Positions 19,901 through 32,000 of a stretch of 64,000 nucleotides of DNA are shown piece after piece. The position numbers and the translations under genes were made by a program. Origin of the DNA: Pterobdella sp. o SKG-2022 (lineage: Eukaryota > Annelida > Clitellata > Hirudinida > Piscicolidae); assembly GCA_964035795.1 (NCBI GenBank), contig OZ038320.1:13623126-13687125 (forward strand), given 5' to 3'. The notes under the pieces are model-generated. The model saw only the letters and a list, made by a program, of their open reading frames with translations, did not search any database and was not told the DNA's origin. Positions within the stretch are counted from its first letter, which is position 1. Every line of letters begins with the position of its first letter.

Positions 19901-20724
19901 GTAAGCCATTACATAACCTTAATGTTATGACACAAAAATATGATCCATACATATTTTGTCTTGGTCCTGACACAAAACTGCACAAATTTAGCGTTCTAGA
20001 TCTTTGACATGTTGAGTGTTAAAACTGCTACCTTTAAAATACAGATCTAAACATCCTTTCCTGTTCTTCAGTAACCCTTAAGTATTATACATAATATCTC
20101 TTCAAGATAATTAATTCTCAGACCATCCTTAACAAATGTTTCGACAGTTTGCCATTACTTGACTAGGCTTCTGGAACAAGGTCTTTATTAAAAAAAAATA
20201 TCCAAGTTCCAAAATTTAATAGCTTGACAATGGAGATATGGTATGTTGAACTAAATTAATCTAGCATGAAAATAATTCATATCACTTTTATCAACTAAAC
20301 AACAAATAACTTCAAGTTTAAGTACTGACAAAGGCGTTTATTAAATTATAAATCAAAATTAATTGATAGTCTACTTCAATTGATAGTTTAGAAACAATGA
20401 AATTTGATGAGTTTTTTCATTAAATAATTTTTGCTCACAAAAAAACCCTTTTATATACTATAAATTTGAAAATGTATAAGTTCTGAATGAAATGAATTTT
20501 TCGATAATATTTTTCAAAATATTTCATTAAGTTGGATTGTTCCAAAAATGTATTTTTTATAAACAAACCTGGAAATCTCCTCTCAAGTAAGATGGAAGTA
20601 ATCTTGGAGTGTTATCTTGAACACGAACTTTAGAGTTTGGTGAGGAAGGAAAAGGGGATTGTGGGGAGTATGGTGTTGTAGGATGGTTTGGTGAACCTAA
20701 AGCCATGGGTTCATAACTCTGCAT
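16903..20724 (-). CDS. NUP35: Nucleoporin NUP35 (NUP53)
   Basis: Component of the nuclear pore inner ring that dimerises through an MPPN-type RRM and touches membrane with a C-terminal amphipathic helix. Exons: 20724-20569, 19848-19745, 19710-19602, 19174-19108, 18345-18303, 17913-17844, 17767-17717, 17536-17459, 17338-17254, 16964-16903; all frames agree, 274 residues (human 326). The N terminus MQSYEPMALGSPNHP and LLPSYLRGDF match the family's EPMxLGSP and FLPxxLxGDL. GPPVQSLHEAF corresponds to the conserved PPVRSIYDD. The RRM (about 154-226) reads WVTVFGFPND, SILQHFAELGCVLKRI, GNWVHLLYENK, AKRALSRNGRIMGGCVMVGV. The C terminus KTLDYVLGW* is the hallmark membrane-binding end. Shorter FG-poor linkers explain the reduced size. 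Head-to-head with the zinc-finger gene (start codons 407 bp apart) and convergent with the gene on its other side. Confidence 0.95.
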
Positions 20725-21131
20725 CTTGAGTATTGAAAGATTTATTTCAGAAAATATATAATTTCAATATGAAAATAGATGAAATCTCACTATTTTTCAA
20801 TAAAAATTATGTAAACGTAAAAACTAAATCCTGATTTCAAAACTTATTTTCGTTCGTCAATTAAATGACTTATCAGACCGCCAAATTTAAACTAAATTTT
20901 AGCAGTAGCCTCAAATATTTTTTAATAAAAAAAATTTTTATAAAAAATAAGAATTTTCTTTGTTTAAATTTTTTTTCAAGTAATAAGTTTTTAATGTATT
21001 CTTTGCTATAAACCTTGCTTTTCTAAATTGCGCCATTTACCATTAATCGTTCTACCATTAGAAGTTTCAAAGTTTTGGAATTAACCTATTTTAAAATTTC
21101 ATAAAATCTACAATTATTAAATTTTATCAAA
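20725..21131. promoter_or_regulatory. Probable bidirectional promoter region NUP35 / zinc-finger gene
   Basis: 407 bases separate the divergent start codons of NUP35 (minus, 20724) and the zinc-finger gene (plus, 21132). Very AT-rich; no core motif stands out. The call rests on gene arrangement only. Confidence 0.5.
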
Positions 21132-22436
21132 ATGACTAGATTTAGTTGTGATTATGCTAAGCTTGGTACATCAAGCTGCAAAGTTTGCAAAAAAAAATTG
21201 GAGAAAGGTAGGTTAATTTATTTAGGCCATTTTTAAAAATTATTTTTTATAATTTTCACGTTTCAGGATCACTCAGGTTGATTAAAATTTCTCCAAACCC
21301 TTTTAATGATGGAGAAGGTACGTGTTTTTTAAAAAAGTATTAACATGATAATATTTTAAACCAATTTTTCAGGAGAAATGAAGCAATATCATCATTTAGA
21401 GTGTCTTTTTGACTCTTTCACAAGAGCCAGAGCCACCACTAAGGTTTCAACTCTAAAAAAAATTTTGAATGTCTATTAGGTTTATTTTAATTTTTTCAAA
21501 TTCTGCTTCAAAAGAAAGGCTTTGCGTGTTTAGCGTTAATAATAACACAATTCTTTTTTATTGCTCAAATAAACCTCAAATCTAATGTGTTTTTGCAATA
21601 CATTAACAAAGAATGCACATGATGTCTCATCATTCTATATTTTTGAATATCAAGAACTTTTCATGTTTTTTCAAATCAGACAATAGAAAGCTTGGACGAT
21701 GTAGAAGGGAGGGATATATTAAAAGAGGAGGATGCTGAACGATTAGAAAAGGTTTTTCTAGGTAATCTCATCTAATAATCTCATTCAAATTGAGCATATT
21801 TAAAAACACTAATAATTTTATTGAGATACAAAACTTCATTAACAAAGTAACATTTTCATGTTTGTTAATGAAAAGCTTTGTATCTATAATATTAATGTTC
21901 ATAAATATACTCATTTTATTGTGATGAATGATAAAATCATTTAATTCAAATTGCTTTCAAAATTTTTGTTAATTATAGAAACTCTTGAAAAAAGAAAATC
22001 TGGAAAAAAAGAAACTGTGAAAAAGGGTGGAAATGAAGAAAATAAAGAAAAAGATGAAGCCAAAAATAAAAAGAAATCTACAAAAAAAGTTGATGAAAAA
22101 ACTGAAATGACTGAAGAGAGTGTTATAACTAAAAAAGAAAAAGCTCCCAAAAAAGCAAAAACTGCTTCAGAAAAAAATGATAAGGAAGAAAGAAAAGATG
22201 ATGCTGAGGTAAAAATAAAGGCTATTGAAAATAAAAGTAAAAGAAAAGCTAAAAATGATGATGAAGTTGTGGAAAAAAAAGCAAAAAAGGAGCAGGAAGT
22301 GAAAAAAGAAAAGAAGAAAAAAGAAGAATCTACCACCAAACCAAAAAGTGCTCCTAAAAAGGCTACAGAAAAGGAAGAAGGGCAAGAAAATAAAGATGAA
22401 AAGAAAAAGAAAAAAGTTCAAAAGTCTAAAGCTTAA
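21132..22436 (+). CDS. Stand-alone LIG3/PARP-type zinc finger protein with Lys/Glu-rich tail
   Basis: Exons 21132-21207, 21267-21317, 21373-21443, 21680-21761, 21979-22436; frames agree, 245 residues, stop TAA, AATAAA at 22474. Residues 1-90 match the zf-PARP finger of DNA ligase III: CDYAKLGTSSCKVCKKKLEKG, then PNPFNDG, YHHLECLFD, RARATTK and an acidic ESLDDVEG helix. The zinc ligands would be Cys16, Cys19, His50, Cys53 (CxxC..HxxC). Such fingers bind DNA nicks and ends. The rest (about 95-245) is Lys/Glu/Ala-rich, low complexity, basic and probably disordered with many nuclear-localisation-like KKKK runs. No ligase, BRCT, WGR or PARP domain lies downstream before the next element. Could be a small chromatin/DNA-break binding protein; function inferred from the finger only. 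Intron 4 carries a hammerhead-like palindrome. Confidence 0.85.
21792..21912. repeat. 121-bp head-to-head palindrome, hammerhead-like family, intronic
   Basis: Arms GAGCATATTT...GAGATACAAAACTTCATT and AATGAAAAGCTTTGTATC...AAATATACTC are imperfect inverted repeats in the last intron of the zinc-finger gene, ending 66 bp before its acceptor. The right arm keeps GAAAAGCTT; the motif is more decayed than the copy at 12215-12347. Confidence 0.65.
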
Positions 22437-22607
22437 TATAGTATTGAAAAATAGCTTTTGGTTCATAAAGTTTAATAAACACTTGTTTGATATATAAGAA
22501 ATAATGGTTTATATTGTTATAAAAGTTCAACACTCATGCATAAAAAATGTTATTGTTTTTCAAACCTACTAGTGCTGAATTCTTTACTATGACGATTAGA
22601 TAAATTA

Positions 22608-22870
22608 TTTGGATGGGTTTTCGACCCTTTTAACTCAAAGGTAGATTATTAGACAGATTATCTAAAGTTACCGAGTTCGATCCCGCGTGGGCTGACAATT
22701 AGCGTTTGTTCCACAGCTTGTTCTCACTACATAAAATTTTTGGCTAGCAATTTGAGTAAAAGGGCTTTAAAAATACCGCCTTACGTGGGTGATTTATAGG
22801 TATGGCAAAACTGAAGGCCTGTAGTCCGCACCTTGATATTCCGAGAGTACCTGGAATGTATATTAAACGG
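22608..22870 (+). repeat. tRNA-derived SINE, copy 2
   Basis: Box-A-like TTTTAACTCAAAGGTAGA near 22628-22645 and box B GAGTTCGATCCC (22673-22684). The body shares GACAATTAGC, TGTTCCACAGC and CACTACATAAAATTT with the minus-strand copy at 10150-10340. Tail to about 22870 contains GGTATGGCAAAACTGAAGGC and TTCCGAGAGTACCTGG. Not a functional tRNA. Confidence 0.75.
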
Positions 22871-23985
22871 AAATGGTTTTAATTTTTGTGGTCACAGACG
22901 GGATACGAACGAATGCGGTGGTAAAGTCTTTTTTTACTTCAGTTTTCATCGAGACCTTGGTGCAGCTACATTGCAAAAATAGAATTTTTTCAAAAGATCT
23001 GCTATCTTGGGCATATGCTTTTTGAGAATGGTGGATATGTGCTTGTTGTAAATATGCTCAGATTAGGATTTGCCAGCTTTTTTCTAGCCACTATCTTCTA
23101 TGTTGATAAAAATTCGTTTCTATTCAAGTTGTCAAAGCCTCATGCTAAATGCTGCTGATACATGGGTTTAAAAGTGTCAAAGCTACAATCAGCATATTGA
23201 ACACATGCGCAAGCGAAATTGAATGAGGATTAGAGCACTTCAGCATATGTGAGATGCCATCCTTCAAGTCACTGTGTGCATTAGACAACGAAATAATCAC
23301 TCAATGTCATGAAGTTGGTAAATATCAATAAGCCAATACTAAACAAAGCTTGATTTTCAACGAAGCTTCTTGTAAGTGGAACTTACATTTCTAAGTGAAA
23401 ATGTGCAGTGTCACAGTTTAACCTTTATTTTAGTTTTTTAATAACCTTTATCACACTGCTTATTCCGTTATGTACTTGGCCTAATTGGGCTTGAAAAATA
23501 AAAAAGTTATGGGTATTAAAGAGTGAAAAAAATCAAAATTGACATTAAAAGAAATTATTTTTAAAGTTTCAAAATCTAAATACCAAGCTCAATGAGTTTA
23601 ACTTGATGTTAGAAAAGTAATAAGATTTTGAGATAGTAATTTACTGTGATCCTTTCTGAATGTTTATTTATAATTTTAAATTTAATCGTATCGTGCTTCT
23701 CTTTCAACGACTTAGTTAGCTTAGAAGTAATCTTTTTTCAATGAAATAGACTTTCAGATTCAAATGTAAAACTTTTATTCATATATACTTTTATTTTATA
23801 TATAAGTCATTTCCCATATAAAGTTCATTAAAACACATTATATAGTGAAATTTTCAAATTCAACGAAGCACAAATCTGTACATTTACAACCCAGTCGAAA
23901 CATATGGATTTTTAAACATGTTTCCACGTTTAAAAAAACACTTAATGAATATGATAAAATTTAAAAAAATTATTATTTATTATTA
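22871..23985. other. Intergenic, mostly unassigned; one hammerhead-like motif
   Basis: No coding signal. A minus-strand hammerhead-like copy sits at 23345-23402: stem I TTTTCA-C/G-TTGAAAA, stem II GTAAGT/ACTTAC with TCC loop, then AGAAGCTTCG. Confidence 0.5.
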
Positions 23986-25265
23986 TTATTCCTTTAGACT
24001 CCTAAGGGAGCATAGGGCCTCAACAACTTTCTTCCTCCTCCCTCTGTCTCTGGCGCTGGTTTTTGCCTCTTCGCATGTTAAGCCAGAGTTCCGCAGCTCA
24101 CAGTTTAGACTTCTCTTCCAGGTCTGCTTTGAACGTGCCCTCTTTCTCTTACCTTGCGTGTTCCATTCAAGCGCCTGTCTGGTAATATTTCCAGGCTCTT
24201 TCCGTAGAGTGTGACCGATTCATCGCCATTTTCGCCGTTTGACTTGGACATTCATTGGTTGTTGATTTGTGGATGTTTATAGCTCAGCGTTCGGCACTTT
24301 GTCGAACCATCTCAAACGGAGGATCTGTCGAAGGCAGCCATTGACGAAGGTTTGCATCTTTGTCGTGTTGGTGTTGATCGCTCTCTAAGTTTCTGACCCA
24401 TAAAGCAGGACAGACTTCACGTTGGAGTTGAAGATTCTGAGTTTAGTTTTGGTGGAGATGCTGTTCGCTTTTCACACGGGTCTTAACATGGCAAATGCTT
24501 GTCGAGCTTTCTTCAGCCTAGCCTTGATGTCTTCATCTGTACCTCCCGTTTGGCTAATCTTGCTATCTAGATATACGAAGTCGTTGACGTCTGTTACTGC
24601 TTTCCCGGAGACGGCAACTGGGCCCTCTTGTTGGTTATTAATGTGCAGTAACTTGGTGTTTTCATGATTAATTTTAAAACCAACCTTTTGTGCTGTGGTT
24701 TCAAGATGTCTCACTTTGTCCTGCATGTCTTGCAGATGGTGCGACAATAGAGCCAAGCCGTCAGCGAATGCAAGGTCTTCTAGCTTCGACGTGGGAGTCC
24801 ACTAGATGCCTTTTCCGGAGCTTCCGTAAACTTTTTTTTTCACCCAGTCTAGCACGACAAGAAACAAAAGTGGAGACAGTAGGCAGCTCTGTCTAACTCC
24901 GGAAGAAATCTCAAAGCTTTCAGAGAGTTTTGCGGCGTGGATGACTTGGCAGGTGAACCCTTCATAAAGTGCTTTGATGATGTCGACAAACTTTATTGGG
25001 ACACCAAATTGGAGAAGTATGTTCTAGATTGATTTTCTGTCAACACTACTAAACGCCTTCTCAAAATAAATGAAACACGTGTAGAGGGGTGACTGCCATT
25101 CGATGGATGTTCTACTATGATTCTGAGGTTCGCAATCTGGTCGGCACAAGAACGTTCTTTTCTGAAGCCAGCTTGTTCATCTCTCAGCACATTGTCGATG
25201 GTATCTTTCATTCTCTCCAGGAGGATTTTAATTTAACAAAATGCTTCAAAAGTTTTTCGATGCTC
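23970..25265 (-). pseudogene. CR1/Jockey-like non-LTR retrotransposon fragment with (AAT)n tail
   Basis: Minus order: RT start LRDEQAGFRKERSCADQIANLR (about 25180-25120), frameshifted middle, then LLSHHLQDMQDKVRHLETTA, NHENTKLLHINNQQ, DFVYLDSKISQTGGTDEDIK and KKARQAFAMLRPV (24756-24472). The 3' part (24300-23995) gives SARDRGRRKKVVEAL and ends in a (TAA)n/(AAT)n microsatellite tail at 23970-23990. Several frameshifts; the YADD residues are lost into frame breaks. Confidence 0.85.
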
Positions 25266-25357
25266 GAAGCGTTAGATTTGCAATGAAGTCTTCAGACTGT
25301 TATATATAAAATTAAAATTAAAAAAATTGTTTTCTCATTTAAACGATTATATTAATT

Positions 25358-25410
25358 TTACAAACATGATAATGTGAGTTCAACTTGCGAAAAGCTTCGT
25401 TTTATTCAGT
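25358..25410 (+). repeat. Hammerhead-like motif
   Basis: Stem I AAAC/GTTT, ATGATAA core, stem II GTGAGT/ACTTGC with TCA loop (including G-T wobbles), then GAAA-AGCTT-C. The changes in both stems preserve pairing compared with other copies. Confidence 0.7.
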
Positions 25411-26252
25411 TGATGAAAGTTCCAATTTAAATGTTCAATGTTCATTTTCCTTTTATTTCACGAAACTGATAATCAAAATCATTAAAAATGTTGTTACACC
25501 TGTTAGAGAGACCAGAGGCTGATGACTTGTACGAATTTTCATCAAAAAAAACCTCAAGCGATGGAGAAAACTCATTTATTAGTCTCATTGAATGGACTTG
25601 AAAGTTCATTTGAATTAATATTTTAAGTTATTGTATATAAAATCAAAAAATGATTTACTTCATAGACAATCAGACATTTTCTATGAGAAACTAAATCTGG
25701 AGCAACGATTTTCGAGCAAACGTCAATACATCGTAAATTAATTAAGATTATTATGTGTGTTATTTTTTTAGAGTAAAAGTGCTTGTGAGTTAGATGATCA
25801 TGACGATTAAGACAAACAAATAAATAAACAAACAAAAAAACAAACAAATAACGAATATTATTATAGTGGCATAAAACTGATTAAGTCTTTAAGACCACTA
25901 GCATATATATATATAGAGCCAGTCCCAATACAGTAGATTTTCATTCTTTCCAGCCCCTCACGCTTTATCCTTCAATCCACACACACCCAGTCATTCCTTA
26001 CATTTACCCCTTCTTTTTTCCCACTAATTTGATTTTATGAAAAAAAAAAAAACTTAAGAGAAAAAAATTCAAAAATTATGTTTTAAGATTGTGAGACTTA
26101 ATCATGAGGTGGCTTTTTAAGCACTTGGAAAAATTTGTTGTGGAGGTTATGGATTTGAGGTGATTTGGTAAATTGGTGCAGCAACTTCAAATCTTCTGTT
26201 CTCCAAAATGGTGTCATCTATTTATTTATATGGCAGTTAGCAACATTAAGCT

Positions 26253-26310
26253 TATATACTTGATAATATGAGTTCAACTTACGAAAAGCTTCGTGTTATT
26301 ATTTAATTAA
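26253..26310 (+). repeat. Hammerhead-like motif
   Basis: Stem I ATAC/GTGT, TTGATAA core, stem II (A)TGAGT/ACTTA(C) with TCA loop, then GAAA-AGCTT-C, followed by a TTAATAAA-type block as in the palindromic copy at 12.3 kb. Confidence 0.7.
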
Positions 26311-28402
26311 TAAAAGTGTTTGAACCAAACCATTGTATTCTTTTAATAAGAGCAGATTCATGAAAAAGTCAGCTTTAAATGGTTGCTTCAAAAAAACATA
26401 ATATTTGTAAACCAAAAAAGTTACTGAAGAACACGAGAGTGTTGGTCAGATTTTGATCTTGATAAGGTAACAGTTTTACCAGTTGTATGGCGCTTTGGAG
26501 CGCTAAGTTGAGTGTTTTTCAAAAAATATGAACAATTTTTTTATTTTTGCTATTGCTTCCACTTCATTTTATCCAGGAAAAAATAAATTTTGAAAAAGTT
26601 AATAATTCTAACAACTAAAACAATAAGATCTCTATGAAATACATATGAATGTCGTTTCATCACTTTGAATCGATATTTATTTTTATTGTACCTAATGTTT
26701 CGAAAGTTACGATTGAAAATGTTCCGAAGTATGTATGACACTTGAGGGCATGGGGAATTAATGAATAATTTGATAAATATATCAGAGGTATATTAATTAC
26801 TTTTGTGAGAAATGAAGAAAATACTCGGGGCAAATTTATCTGATTGATAAATTAGCAATTTAGTCAAACCTCTTCAAATTAATATTTTTCAAATTCCATT
26901 CCACAAATTTTTATAAAATAAATAAATAAACAATGTATTGGTGCCTTCACCTACATTCACACAACTAACACAACAATATGCCTTATACATTCAACAACAA
27001 CATTTTGCAACATCTATCAGCAACTAAATTAAAAAATTTATTGATAAAATTGTTTAAAACTGTTTTTTTTTTAAACCCGGACACGTGATGCATTGGAAAA
27101 GTGAAGTTTATTTGAAGATGCGTATATAAAGTGGTTAATGATCTATTAAACATCCGAAAAAAAATCGTCGCAGCGAAATGCTACAACACAGAGTTTTTGC
27201 ATTCCATTCAAAAGTATTGAAAAATTTGGCTTTGCTACCAACGCTTCGTTCGCCTTTAAATTTTTTTGGATAAATATTCTAAAAAATTTCAAAAGTTTTT
27301 TTGACGTCATACCCTGGAGAATGGCCATATCGGCATGGTTCTTAGATGACTGGAGCACCTATTTTGAGCTTAATTACTATTTTTATTATTCACCTTGCAT
27401 GGTTTTCAACTTTCTGTCAACTTCATTTCTCTGCATCTATAGTTTGGCCAAACTCTCCAATTTGCAAAAAGCAAATTTGAAAATAAGTTTTTCATATAAA
27501 AAATGGTATGACCCATTTTTCAATTTCAATATGATCTCGAGCAAGTATCAAACAGCATGCCTACATCTCACTGTGCTACTCTAAGAGGCACCTCGCCTTG
27601 AATGATCCGGTCAATATTCACAAGCAATTGAGAGAATGCTTTTGTGTTTAAATGTATTTCATAACTATATGAAGTGGTTCAAATGTTGTATATAAAAAAT
27701 TAATCATGATAAATTTGGAAAATCATTTTGAAAATTTTATATTTATTCAAATACTAAAAATTGTATACATCATAACTACACACCTACTCAATGCTGATAC
27801 AAAAATTAATGTTTAATTTTAATTCTATCAAAAAAATGTTTTTAAAATAAAAAATTATTCAATTTTGTTGTATACTCAATTAAAAGAATCATCGATATTA
27901 TTTTCCATATTTCAACATCAAAAAATTATAAAACTTTGTCCGGATTATTGAGGCTTTTGGATTCCCAATATTCGGATGTGGTGTGTTGCACAAACATACA
28001 ACAGTTCATATCATGAGTGCTACATGTTATTACAAGCAACTTATAGTAGTATAATCAATTTATTTGATGAATTGAAAGTCTTTATAATGGCCATTATATA
28101 TAACAAGAAGTCTTTATAAACCTGTTCATACTAAACTCCAAAAGATAGTTAATTTAAAACGATTACATATAATTGTCGCTAGATATATATAGTTGAAACG
28201 ACTTGAATTTAAAGCAATGATATTTCTCAATAAAGTGATACTTTTTTGATATTTTATTGATCGTTTTGAACATTTTTGAAACACTTGATCCTCTAGTTTC
28301 TCAATATGCTGTTTGAAATCAGTAAGTGCTTTTTAAATTTAAAAAAAAGTTAATTGAATAGAAAATGCAGTCTGCACAAAAACGATCAAGTTAAACCAAG
28401 TT

Positions 28403-28449
28403 ATGTACGAAGCTTTCGATACAAACGTTACCTTTTCAACTGCGTACAT
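28403..28449 (-). repeat. Hammerhead-like motif, 6-bp stem I
   Basis: Minus reading: stem I ATGTAC/GTACAT, TTGAAAA core, stem II GGTA/TATC, then GAAAGCTTC. One base shorter in the AGCTT block than the consensus; still stem-conserving. Confidence 0.55.
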
Positions 28450-29047
28450 GAAATGGTTTAATAAACTGTAGTTGTTATTTACAGCTTTGATACTTATTTA
28501 TTAGAACATATCTAATTTCCATGTTTGAATGAATTATTTTAAAAAATAGCTATAAATGGAGTGTTTACTTCGATTTATAAAAATGGTTAAGCATGTGATT
28601 ATATGGGCATAACTAGGAATGAGGTCATTAGTTCAAATGAATAGTTTCGAGAAATTGTCAGATGCGTGAAAAACTGAATACTTTGTTGCATTGAAACAAG
28701 TTTCAAGCCTTCAATCCTTCACAACACCACCCTGTTTTGATAGCGCTAAACAAAAAATCTTCGATGCAGCGTAACCAACTGATAGGATTTTAAAATTTCA
28801 GTAATTAGCCTATTTCAGAGCTTATTTTCATAATAAAGTTAAACACATCAAAAATTATATCGTTTATGGCGACACTGGTATTTATATGCAATTGGATCAT
28901 CAGTCGTCCCAAGTTGGAGTTTTGCTAGCTTGATATGTATATTTTCCGGGCGCTACGCCCATTATGCCAAAAAAATGAAACGAAAGTGAAGAACTTCTTA
29001 ATGCTTAAAATAATATCTAGGAAGAAAAGTGAAAAAAGAAACATTTT

Positions 29048-32000
29048 TTGTTATTTGAAATATTTAAAACTTCAATGTTGAGGAAAAGTTTGAAAACAAA
29101 TAGATTAACTTCAATGTTATCCTGTTTTCATGATTACAAACGGATTATAACGAACACAACAGAAAGAGCCATAAGGAATTTTCTAGTGTATTGGAAGGTG
29201 TACATCATCATATTAGCACCACTAGCACTTTTGCCTCTCATCTTCGTTTTCAACAGAAGTGTTGGTAATTTCAAGTGTTCATGTAAAGTTGTTTAATTGC
29301 TTTATTGGCCTGTAATAGAAGCATTAGTGTTGTGAGGTTGTTGTTGAGTGTTGATTATTTTCATGGTAGCACAATGATAGAGTTGGTCACCGAGCGCAAT
29401 ACTGTGAATAAAGGGGAGTAATAAAGTTTTTAAATTTGCATTTAATTTGCTGAGAACATTGCGCCTTAAGGGTTTTAACAGTTGCCGTAAATGAATATAT
29501 ATTTTGATGTTCTTGTCTTAGCTGGACACCAACTTTAAAAATATGAATTTAAAGAAAAGTTATTTTAAGTAACATCTTAGATAATAAAAATTCAATAATG
29601 TAACTTTTTAAAGACATCTTAAATTTACTTATAAATGATATTTGACAATTTTTACTTCGAATTATGAATGAGTTTTAGTAAATTTATTGAGCAAAATAAA
29701 TAGCTATAATTTTCGATAAATTTACCCTTATCATAAAACATTAGCGAAAAAAAGGTTATTTAGTAACTATGGTTATAAAGAAGTTTAGACAAAGACTACA
29801 AGTGATAAAATTTGGTTATTAACTAATTTAGAAACAACTTATTTTTCAATGTTAATTTGTAACTTCAAAGAAAAATCTGATGTAAAGAAATTAATCTCCA
29901 TGCCTCCAATGACCCACAGTTGCAGGTGGAAATAAGTGCCTAGGACCCAATACTGATGAAGTTGCAAAATTTAGACAATAAGAACTTGGAAAAATCAAAA
30001 AAGGGGAATAAGGCTAAACTTATCGAAAATTATAGCTATTTATTTTGCTCAATAAATTTACTAAAACTCTTACATAATTCGACGTAAAAAATTGTCAAAT
30101 TCAATAATATATACTGTTTTAAAAGCATTGTTTTGTTATAAAAATCTTTCCCTGAGTGGGCCACTTGGACAACTTCTATAGCAGTAATAGAACATTAAGT
30201 ATGCACCTAGCAGTTTTGAGCATATCTTTGAAATAGACCACTGTTTCTATATAATTTTTAAAAAATTTTTGAAGGATTTAATACATAATTTTTATTTCTG
30301 GTTTTATCGATATGAAATGCTATCAACTTTGAAGTTGTTATAAGTTCAATGTTTTATTGCTTTCATTAGCAACATTTATTATTCAGCAGTGAGTTTTTAA
30401 AATTAGCAATTCAATGCGAATTTTAATTGACAAATGTTAAAAAGCTAATCACCTCTTTCGCTATATTATTTGAAACATTGTTTGTCTTTGTCATTTCAAA
30501 CAAATATTCAGTGTGAAACATAATTTCCATTCAGAATTCATTTGTTTCATTTAGCCTGAGGTTTCTACTACAATTTTTTTCAATGCTTTACTTTATAGGT
30601 ATAAGTTAAAAATATTTTAAATCTATACAGCGCTTCACAGTGCTTTTCAAATAGTCCCAAGCGTATTGCATGAAATGAGCTCTAATGCAGGCCCTCAACT
30701 CTTCAGGAATCAAACGGAGGTTATGTCATCGCCTTGATGTCCATATATTGGATTTTTGAAGTACTGCCACTTCCCATCACTGGTGGGCCGTTTTTAATCT
30801 TAAAATCATTTCTTTTAATTGGTTTTAAAAATAAAAATAATAAAAACATTTGGCCACTCAACAAAACTTTTTTTAAATTAAAAAGCTTTTTTTAAAAAAA
30901 TCTGAATAATTAATAGCATATTTGATAATGTCATCAATGGAGTGAGATTTGTGACCCATGAAGCAACTGCCATCGAATCTGTGGTAGCGCTTCTGAAGTC
31001 CCATTTGGAGACTTGTGTGTCAGATTATTCATTCAATATGTGCTCTATTTCAATATTATTGTAGTTGGATCTTAAAAAGAAAAAGTATTTTTTGTTTCAA
31101 ATTATTGAGTTGTTCAATGGTAATCTAAAAACTTCTGAATGCCTTCAATCTGTGCGTTTGAAACATAACCTGATGTTGAAAGATTCATTGTTTTTGATAC
31201 CATGAGCACTCTCAAAACGATAAACTACATTGATGAAATAAACAAAAAGAAATACTTAATGTTTGTAGTCCACATCTAAATATACCTGAAAAAAAAAAGT
31301 TTTTTGAAAATTATATAGGAAGCTTTTCGTAAGGATAACTTAAATTATCAAGTACTCGATATCTCTACCATAGCTTTGTAAGCTTTCATTAACCAACCCC
31401 TGTTTTTGTTTTTTATACGAAAATAAAAAATATTGTCAATTTCAAAGATCAAAAATTTATTCATGAATAATACATTATCTTATTCAAGTAAGTTAGACTT
31501 CACAAAAAAAATTCCACCGCAGCCCTCATTCCAATGGTCCTCTTTCCACTGCTTGGCATCGTCAAAAGCAAGGATCTGGCCAAGTTTTATATTCAGGTGT
31601 GAAACAGTGACATCAAAGTATTAATTCAATAGCAAAACTTCAATCGAATGATTTTATTAAGATTATCATCTGGATGATAGTCTATAAAAGAACTAAAAGC
31701 CTACATACAGGCTAATTTTCAGTTTTAACAAACCATTTCTCTGTTTCATAATTTGAATCACCTAAACCTCACTCGATGCCCTGATGATCCCACAGGACAC
31801 CACTCTGGTCTTCCTCTCAGGCCTCATGATCGCCATTGTGATGGAGAATGTCAACTTGCACAAGGTGTCAAATAACAATCAATCAGTTTTTTGAACTTAA
31901 TTCAATTAATTCGGCTTCTTAAGCCTTCGATAACTTTGAGTTTTTACTTTATTTAATTCTTACCGTTCGGTTTAGAACCTTCAAAAGAGTAAGAAAAACT

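Larger units (their letters stand above)
25266..29047. other. Long intergenic stretch upstream of the SLC13 gene
   Basis: No exon recognised on either strand. Contains hammerhead-like motifs near 25360, 26253 and 28403, short simple repeats (CAAACAAATAAA near 25815-25850, TATA run near 25900) and homopolymers. The SLC13 promoter should lie at the right end. Confidence 0.45.

Noticed and set aside
21941..22466. Ser/Phe-rich minus-strand open frames opposite the zinc-finger gene tail
   Set aside because: Shadow of the Lys/Glu codons of the plus-strand last exon; low complexity and no splice context.
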